A DNA stretch of 13,792 bases from Amoebophrya sp. AT5.2 (taxonomy: Eukaryota; Sar; Dinophyceae; Syndiniales; Amoebophryaceae), in the NCBI GenBank assembly GCA_005223375.1, contig RXOD01005492.1, positions 1 through 13,792 on the forward strand, in the 5' to 3' direction. Position 1 is the stretch's first letter. Each line of letters begins with the position of its first letter. The notes under the pieces are model-generated. The model searched no databases. It was not told the origin of the DNA and was given only the letters and a program-made list of their open reading frames with translations. The position numbers and the translations under genes are program-made. Below, in pieces: positions 8,097 to 13,792 of this stretch.

Positions 8097-8145
8097 CCTA
8101 TGATCTCAAAGTGAGTCATCCAATTTCGATCACGCTTTGGATCCA

Positions 8146-8203
8146 GTATTTCACGATGTTGACCGAGCGCAATGTCCGTACCGAATTTCACGACAGTGAC
8201 CGA
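8146..8203. repeat. Imperfect direct repeat, period 37 bp
   Basis: GTATTTCACGATGTTGACCGA (split here as GTATTTCACG at 8146-8155 and ATGTTGACCGA after it) recurs at 8183-8203 with four mismatches. Significance unknown. Confidence 0.5.
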
Positions 8204-8851
8204 TTTGTTCGCGTCGAACCTAAAGATCTGCGGTCGCCAAGGGCGCTATCTACGGACCTCGGTTGATCTTTGGCGGCGCCCGAGGGCGCACGAAGAAGCC
8301 CCGAAAGAAAAGATTACTGATCTATTAAAAGAGAGTCGCACATCCACATGCCGGAGTCGATCTCGGCTATGATCCAAAATCTAAATCTAAGGCGCAGGAG
8401 TTGTCGATCACCGCCTTCCTTGTATGTTTAGATTTTCTAACCACGGCTGCTGTGTGGTCGCCTTACACGCGCCAGCGCGCGTTGACTGATTCTCCTCGCG
8501 CTGGAGCCGCGAGTGCAATTCAGTAGCCGCGAGGCCTCCACACATCGGTGCTTGAGGTAACAAAATGCGCCTCATCTCTTTTTGATGTACATTTCTTGGT
8601 CCTGTCTGCGCGCGCTTTCCCCGGTGTGGCTCCTGCGCCAGCTGCGAGTGTCCTCGATATGTGCAGAAGAGGATCATCATCTACTTCACAAGAGTACCTC
8701 GATCAGCTTCCGTGAACAAACGTCCGCGGCGCTACGCCTCCCTCTTCCGCAGCCCCCACCGCTTCATGTTCCCGCGCTTATAGGTAGAACAACACTGCTT
8801 AAACCCCACGTAATTTTTCCGCCGTTCCCTGTCGTAGTCGCCTCCGAATTC

Positions 8852-11800
8852 TCACTTTCCTCCGCCGCTTGCCCCCACGCCAAAAGCTGTTCCGCTGATC
8901 TTCCGCCGCTTGCTATCCACGTTCCCCGCCACGACCGCATAGCCACTCCCGCCCGCAACCGCGTCGTACCCTACCTCGGTTCCCGCGACCACCTCGTCGC
9001 CACTGCTCGAAACCGCGGTCGACGAAGCCGCCGAGGAACCAGCAGCCGCGAAGCGCCCCGTCTCGTACGCCTGGTCGTGCACGCCGGCCACAGCGCGCCC
9101 ACTCGCGTCCGCCCGGGCCTGGAAGGAGGCGTCCCATTTCAGGGCAGTCTCGGAGCTGCACGCGATGCTGTCCTGCCACGCCACACAGCCGATCGCCGAC
9201 ACATTGTCCTCGCCGAACAGCTCGGCAAACATGTCGCGGTAGAAGTACGCCTCCTTCGTCTTCGGCGTCTTCGTAGGGAACCTGGGGAGGGGAGGATTGG
9301 CGGGAGCGATGGAGGTGTTTCTCTTTTTATTGGGGGGTCGTCATGTGGGTAGGCTTTTTGTAGGCGGTGCCAGATTTCTTATACCCAAGATCTCAGATCC
9401 TCGGTTACGGGGGGGCTGCTTGCGTTTTTCACACTCTCGGGAAAGATGGGAGCGGTTGCTACGTCGTTGTGAAGATAGCCCGTAGTACGTCGTTCATGCT
9501 TAACCGCATCCGCAAGTAAGTTTCTTTGCCGCAGCGTTGAAAAAATGGTGCAAGTATCTTTTGGTACACAGTACGGGGGCGCAATCCATCCTCTATAGTC
9601 GCCGAGGTCCGCAGCCTTTTTTTTACCCCTTATCTGCCGGTGCGCTTTCGCAGCAGCTTACTTTCGTGTATCCGGCAAGCGCGATCGATAGAAAGCCGAA
9701 TCTAGTCCCGCAGCCACCGAGACTTGCTATAAATTACAGAATCGATGCGAGACAGTATCGACGAAAAAAAATTTGGCCCTGCACGGATCTCCAGCTGCAT
9801 TCTAGCTATTCTGTAGCTGTATCTGACTCCTTGCTAAGTTTTCGCTAAATCGCGCGCCGCAAGAAAATTCCAATCGAAGAGGCGTATGCGCCCGGCACGA
9901 CGAGCGCGGCAAGCGCCACCATTTTGCGGAGCCTGCTATCGTTCGCGCAAAAATTCCGAAGACACGAAGTCGATCGTACGTGGATACCACTAGGTATTGA
10001 GCCTTGTTCTCCATAGATAGCCAAATATGGTCAACTCATGTACCTAAACTGCGCGTTCTGCATCTGCTGGTCGGAGACCACTTTGTCTGCGTGGTCCTGG
10101 ATTGCGTCGATCCACGAATAGCCCACGCCATCACTGAACTGCTCTTTCTGGCGCCACAGCACCTCCTTCGGCAGGTACGGGTCTTCCGCCACGTCGAACG
10201 CCTTTCGTAGCAGCCACTTCTCGCAGCGTTTGGCCCCGGTCTCCTCGTCCACGCACATCTTCTGTGCGGGGTCGAAGGAGAACGCGAAATCCAAAAACCT
10301 CCGGTCCAGAAACGGCACCCGCGCCTCCAGGCTCCACGCCATCGTCGCCTTGTTCGCGCGCAAGCAGTCGTACTTGCTCAGCTGGGCCACCTTGCGAAGC
10401 GTCTCCTCGTGGAACTCAGCGCGGTTCGGCGCCTTGTGAAAGTACAAGTACCCCCCGAAAATCTCGTCCGCGCCCTCGCCAGATAAAACCATCTTGATGC
10501 CCGTGGCACGAATCTTCCGACTCATCAAAAACATCGGGGTCGAGGCGCGGATCGTGGTCACGTCAAACTCTTATCGAAACGGGCCCAACTTTGTACGAAG
10601 TGAGTGGCAATTGAAAATATGAGCAATGGTGGAATCAAAATTAAAGGGCTAGGGAGCGGGGTCGATTTCGACATGTGTCCAAGATCGCCTCGACTGTAGC
10701 TGGGCAAACGAATGCCGGAGGGACGGGCCCTGTGCTCTGCCTGTCTTTTGCGGTACCTGCATACCGCCCCTCAGTCGCAGCTCCCCAAAGGCCCCCCTCC
10801 CCTCCCCGCGCGTCCACATCGGAGCTTCAGGGGAGGCGAACGCCTCAGATCCACATTGAAGCTGCAATTCTAAGCACCACGAACTTAGTACCGCCGCTGA
10901 AAATATTTATGACTCCCCTTCGTACTAGTTGGCCGAATCAAGTGAACCTCTCCTACGGTCTCGATGTGGTAGATGACTTCCTTCAAAGCGTCAAGTCCCT
11001 GCTGCAGAGTAAACGTGTACGCGTGATGCACCGTTCCCAGAAAGTCGGCCACCTTTTTCGCAGCCACGTGGTCGGGCGAGTTCTCCAGGCCGATGCAGAA
11101 GCTGTGCAGCCGCGACAACCTTAACGGGGCCTCGGAGGACGAGAAAACGCAATTCCCGTCTTTGGCCGCCAGCGCCTTCGCCATGATCGATGCCACCAGG
11201 GAGGAATCGAGACCGCCGGACAAAAGCACACCGTCCGGAACATCAGCCATGAGGTGGCTCTTTACCTGAGAAGGTTGTTCGTAGCTAGGTGCTGTGGTAA
11301 CAAGCTGCCCACCGACTATGTGCCCCGTCACGCCCCCGTGCGTGACTACTACAGCGTTCCTTTTCGGCCGGTTTTCTAATCAGAAAAAGCTGCAAGTCAG
11401 ACCGGCCTCGCCAAATCTGATCCGCTTCCATTAACCTGCCTCACAACCTGAGTAACAAACGGCCGCACCGCGAGTCCACGTGTAGTCCGCGTCCGGTGAC
11501 GCCCTTTTCAAAACGGAAAACGCGGTCCCCTCGATGAGGGCGTCTCCGCCCTACACCCGCGATCGCCTGCCTTAAGCGAAAACCACGCCTCCCCAAAAAA
11601 AAATGCAGCTAATACCGCCAGCGCCACCTGCTCACAGAAATAAATACAAAAATTCCAGTTTATTGTACAACTGTACGGCCGCTTCAAAGGCCACCCGCAG
11701 TTCCTTCGCGTCGATCTTTTTTGTGGGTGCCACTGGGTAGCTCTCCAGCTTCTTGTGGTCTTCCAGAAACCAGCAGTGGCCTGCACTGCAGCTGCTTTTC

Positions 11801-12513
11801 ACACCGCCGTCCTCACAACTTTTTCCCCCCATCATCCCCGGACGCAGGAGGTACGGCTTGAATTCCTTTGTCTCCGAGTCGTACACCATTCCCGGCGGGA
11901 ACTCCTGGAACGTGGCGCAGTCGCCGTCCGCCAGCACCTTCATCTCGCTCGCCACCCAGAAGGAGCCGTCCTTCCCCCGCCCGTAGTACAGAGGAATGAT
12001 CCCCACCGCGTCCCGACCCACGACGAAGTGGCCAGTCCGCTCGTCCAATAACACGCACGCGAACATGCCGCACACCTCGTTCTTGTCCAGAAACGCTTTC
12101 CCATCCCGCCGGTAAAGGTGCAGCAAAATCTCGCAGTCGCTCCCCGTGCGCGGACACCGGTCGTCGTCCCACGACTTTAACGCAGAAGTTGTAGCGCTGC
12201 TGTTCTGCAGGTTGCGCCGCAGTTTCAGTTCCTCGGAGCTGGCGCCGAAGAAGGCCTCCTCGAGGGCCTGGTGGTTGTAGATCTCGCCGTTCACGCCTAA
12301 GACGAGACTGTCGTCCGCCCGCGCGTACAGTGGTTGGTCGCCCGATTCGGGGTCCACGATCGCGAGCCGCTCGTGGCAAATGATGTTGGACTTGCTGCAG
12401 TGAATCCCACTCCAATCCGGGCCGCGGTGGCGGAGCTTCTTCTGCAGCTCGATGGCGCGCTTCCGAAACGCAGGCGCGTCGGGAAGCCCCAAAATCGCAA
12501 GAATGCCGCACAT
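8852..12513 (-). CDS. Asparagine synthetase (glutamine-hydrolysing), four exons
   Basis: Converts aspartate, glutamine and ATP to asparagine, glutamate, AMP and PPi (EC 6.3.5.4 type). Exons: 12513-11677, 11265-10957, 10567-10044, 9281-8852; spliced length 2100 nt, 699 aa, TGA at 8852-8854. All junctions are GT-AG and keep the frame. Glutaminase domain: MCGI with Cys2 as nucleophile, RHRGPDWSG (28-36), HERLAIVD (47-54), NGEIYNH (75-81), TGSDCE (123-128). Synthetase domain: P-loop SGGLDSS (295-301), SGEGADE (411-417), [24 protein letters not shown], then [13 protein letters not shown] and [14 protein letters not shown] near the family's usual end (about residue 629). This is the bacterial AsnB/plant type by its C-terminal block. 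Oddities: about 27 extra residues before TGSDCE, a Cys/Gly-rich insertion near residues 232-262, and a 70-residue Ala/Gly/Ser/Val-rich extension with KRRK (681-684). Start: MCGI must follow the initiator Met directly, which fixes the ATG at 12513. Confidence 0.95.
9282..10043 (-). other. Intron 3 of asparagine synthetase
   Basis: 762 bp, phase 2: TTTAG|GTACATG ... CTCCCCAG|GTTCCC restores an Arg codon and the family sequence F-R-F-P. It holds GC-poor ORFs with no resemblance to known proteins. No convincing terminal inverted repeat was found. Confidence 0.9.
10568..10956 (-). other. Intron 2 of asparagine synthetase
   Basis: 389 bp, phase 0: GAGACC|GTAGGA ... GATAAGAG|TTTGAC gives I-E-T-F-D-V-T-T, matching the family I-E-T-Y-D-V-T-T. 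Nearly all of it is bounded by an inverted repeat, listed separately. Confidence 0.9.
10581..10934. mobile_element. Inverted-repeat-bounded segment (possible introner element)
   Basis: GGGCCCAACTTTGTACGAAG (10581-10600) is an imperfect inverted repeat of CTTCGTACTAGTTGGCC (10918-10934): eight terminal bases GTACGAAG pair perfectly, then one small gap, then AACT and GGCC. The arms enclose about 317 bp and end 13 and 22 nt from the splice sites, so the element and the intron almost coincide. A weak candidate target duplication is CGAAAC (left) and CGAATC (right). No transposase is encoded. Non-autonomous element is inference. Confidence 0.45.
11266..11676 (-). other. Intron 1 of asparagine synthetase
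   Basis: 411 bp, phase 0: GCGGCC|GTACAG ... TTCTCAG|GTAAAG gives E-A-A-V-K-S-H-L-M, as in the family. Read through without splicing, the frame runs into a stop within 20 codons. Confidence 0.92.
11287..11629. repeat. Imperfect inverted repeat near the ends of intron 1
   Basis: Arms at 11287-11308 and 11605-11629 share, in inverted orientation, the blocks AGGTG, CTG, GGTA and AGCTGC in the same order with small gaps. They lie 21 and 47 nt from the splice sites. Between them is a hairpin: GGCCGGT (11366-11372) pairs with ACCGGCC (11401-11407), with TTTTCTAATCAGAAAA (11372-11387) nested inside. Confidence 0.4.
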
Positions 12514-13792
12514 ACTTGCTTAATTCCGAATTTTTCTAGGGGGCACCTCCGACTGCAGGACCGAAAACCGCGCGGCGCGATTTTTCGTCGTGCTGCTGCT
12601 GCGCGAGAGGCGATGCTGCCGATCTGAGCCGGTTGAAGCTGGCTAGACGAAGAAGCCGATTGGCCCGCTTCTTGAACCGATGGCCGCAATAAATGCGGTC
12701 AACGAAGGAAATTCTTCTTGGAAGAGAACGGCTAAATGTATCGAGAGACCGGTGTAGAGGTCGCAATCTATCTTCAGCTACATCAAATAAAAATACGATG
12801 AAACGCGCTGGGCGGTCGAAGAAATGAAAGAGCCGCTGCTTCGATGGAGTCTTGGTATTGCAATTCCCATTCCGTGAATACGACTCCTACTACTCCTATG
12901 CACGCGAGAGCGACAGCGCGCTCTTGGATCAGAGTGAGAACCGGATGAGCGAAGCTGATTGCACGACCTTGACGCGGAGCTTTGCTAGTGTCACCACCTT
13001 GACGTGGACGCATATTGCACGCGCGTCCTTCTTTGACACACGGCCACGAAGGGAACGACTCACGGAGCTTTTCCCAGAAAGAAACTTGATCGGGATGGGA
13101 GTCAAACATTTCGCATCGCACAAACTCGAGAACGGGCGCAGGAAAATATCTTCCTTCGATGTTCCCTTCCAAGTACTCCGAGCTGCAACGTTTGGAGGCA
13201 CAATATTGGAATGCTTTTCTTTTTATAAAACAAACCCATTCAACTAGTTGCGTTGCGCCAGATTTCTTCTTCTTCGCGATCGCAATTGCGGATACATGCA
13301 AGTTTTCTGTTCGTTCCGGTGACCGTCACCGTTTCAAAACTCCAAGATGCTCTCAATTGATTCACGCCTCGTTCTTGGAGCACGACCGCACCGCCAAAAG
13401 TTTTGATCTACAATTCGTCGGACCGCAACGCGAGCCGAATTTCGCCGATCTGGGAAACCTCTCGCTTTCCCACCGGTGGTCTTTGTCATCGCGCTGCCAG
13501 CACCGCGCCTGCGGCGGGACGGCTTTGCTTCGCATGCTGCCCCTTCTGCGTTCGCTTTGGAATGTCAGCCCCGGTCTCCCTTGCTGCGCTGCAAAAAAGC
13601 ACAATGCGCGAACCACTCATCTTCGGAAGCAGGCGCGGCGCGAGGTGCAGCGAGTCGCGCCCGGCGGTCATTGGTCGAGGGCCGCCGGTCCTCACCGCTG
13701 CGCGCGCGTCCTGCACTGGAAACTCTTCTGGCCTCCCGACAATCAGAAAACGCACCCGGGGGACGGTTTCGAAGCTATTGGGCGCGCTCTTT
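12514..13792. other. Upstream region of asparagine synthetase, mostly non-coding
   Basis: About 1.3 kb that should include the promoter and leader of asparagine synthetase. ORFs of 130-172 codons overlap on opposite strands around 12783-13301, with no family resemblance. Short palindromes occur at 13281-13290 (CGCAATTGCG) and 13317-13331 (CGGTGAC-C-GTCACCG). From about 13480 the sequence becomes GC-rich and open frames run off the edge on both strands. Confidence 0.5.
13486..13791 (-). CDS. Possible 3' part of a further minus-strand gene
   Basis: This frame is open from the window edge for 101 codons to a TGA at 13486-13488. Near the edge it reads SFETVPRVRFLIVGRPEEF, which looks protein-like, and GC-rich third positions resemble the neighbours. 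The minus orientation fits the other genes. A donor-like GTGAGG follows within the frame, so only the rightmost part may be exon. I recognise no family, and an opposite-strand frame (ATG at 13604, open to the edge) is an equal competitor in composition. Confidence 0.2.
   Translation of the reverse strand, partial: KSAPNSFETVPRVRFLIVGRPEEFPVQDARAAVRTGGPRPMTAGRDSLHLAPRLLPKMSGSRIVLFCSAARETGADIPKRTQKGQHAKQSRPAAGAVLAAR

Larger units (their letters stand above)
7866..8851. other. Intergenic region with short tandem repeats
   Basis: About 1 kb between the eL37 start and the asparagine synthetase stop. It holds two short tandem duplications (8043-8090 and 8146-8203) and one small ORF (7980-8096), listed separately. 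Beyond 8400 I see only short ORFs without family resemblance. Confidence 0.5.

Noticed and set aside
8582..9352. 256-codon plus-strand ORF.
   Set aside because: Antisense to exon 4 of asparagine synthetase, whose minus-strand protein matches the family; no recognisable domain.
11632..11676. Exon 1 continuing to the stop at 11632 as a truncated asparagine synthetase or pseudogene.
   Set aside because: A GT-AG intron restores the family sequence exactly, and all later exons are intact.
12783..13301. 172-codon minus ORF and 131-codon plus ORF overlapping each other.
   Set aside because: Neither shows a domain or convincing composition; mutually exclusive and likely chance.
1..13792. Prokaryotic reading: operons, Shine-Dalgarno sites, rho-independent terminators, CRISPR arrays.
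   Set aside because: eL37 is an archaeal/eukaryotic protein and here is split by an intron; no regular repeat-spacer array or stem-plus-T terminator was seen.

Overview
The window looks like a gene-dense eukaryotic nuclear contig, most likely from an alveolate protist. A syndinian dinoflagellate such as Amoebophrya is my best guess, as an inference and not a demonstrated assignment. Reasons: two genes can only be read through spliceosomal introns (eL37 has one, asparagine synthetase three); start codons sit in eukaryotic-style contexts with a purine at -3 and no Shine-Dalgarno sequences; proteins carry long low-complexity insertions; coding exons are GC-rich; and every confident gene is on the minus strand, head to tail, as is common in dinoflagellate-type genomes.

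Layout, left to right (transcription runs right to left). 10-1884: a type II (TK1-like) thymidine kinase greatly enlarged by disordered insertions, one holding seven SQ dipeptides in about 53 residues. 1885-2984: about 1.1 kb with no credible gene. 2985-4220: an unrecognised 411-residue charged protein. Its first ten codons and its 5' flank are duplicated 160 bp upstream, creating a 37-codon upstream ORF. 4522-6090: an unrecognised 522-residue protein with a basic helical segment. 6091-6997: about 0.9 kb without a gene. 6998-7865: ribosomal protein eL37 in two exons around a 589-bp intron. 7866-8851: about 1 kb with short tandem repeats and a possible 38-codon ORF. 8852-12513: glutamine-hydrolysing asparagine synthetase (AsnB/ASNS type) in four exons, predicted 699 aa, with a unique Ala/Gly/Ser-rich C-terminal extension. 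12514-13792: mostly non-coding, with weak ORFs on both strands running off the right edge.

The genes form no pathway: nucleotide salvage, translation and amide amino-acid synthesis are unrelated housekeeping roles. The most interesting structure lies in the non-coding parts. Two asparagine synthetase introns carry inverted repeats near their ends, which suggests introner-like (transposon-derived) introns. Three of the four introns begin GTAC. The eL37 intron has an ambiguous boundary: canonical GT-AG splicing replaces a usually basic residue with Asn, while a shift within a TAC direct repeat would restore Lys but make the intron ends non-canonical.
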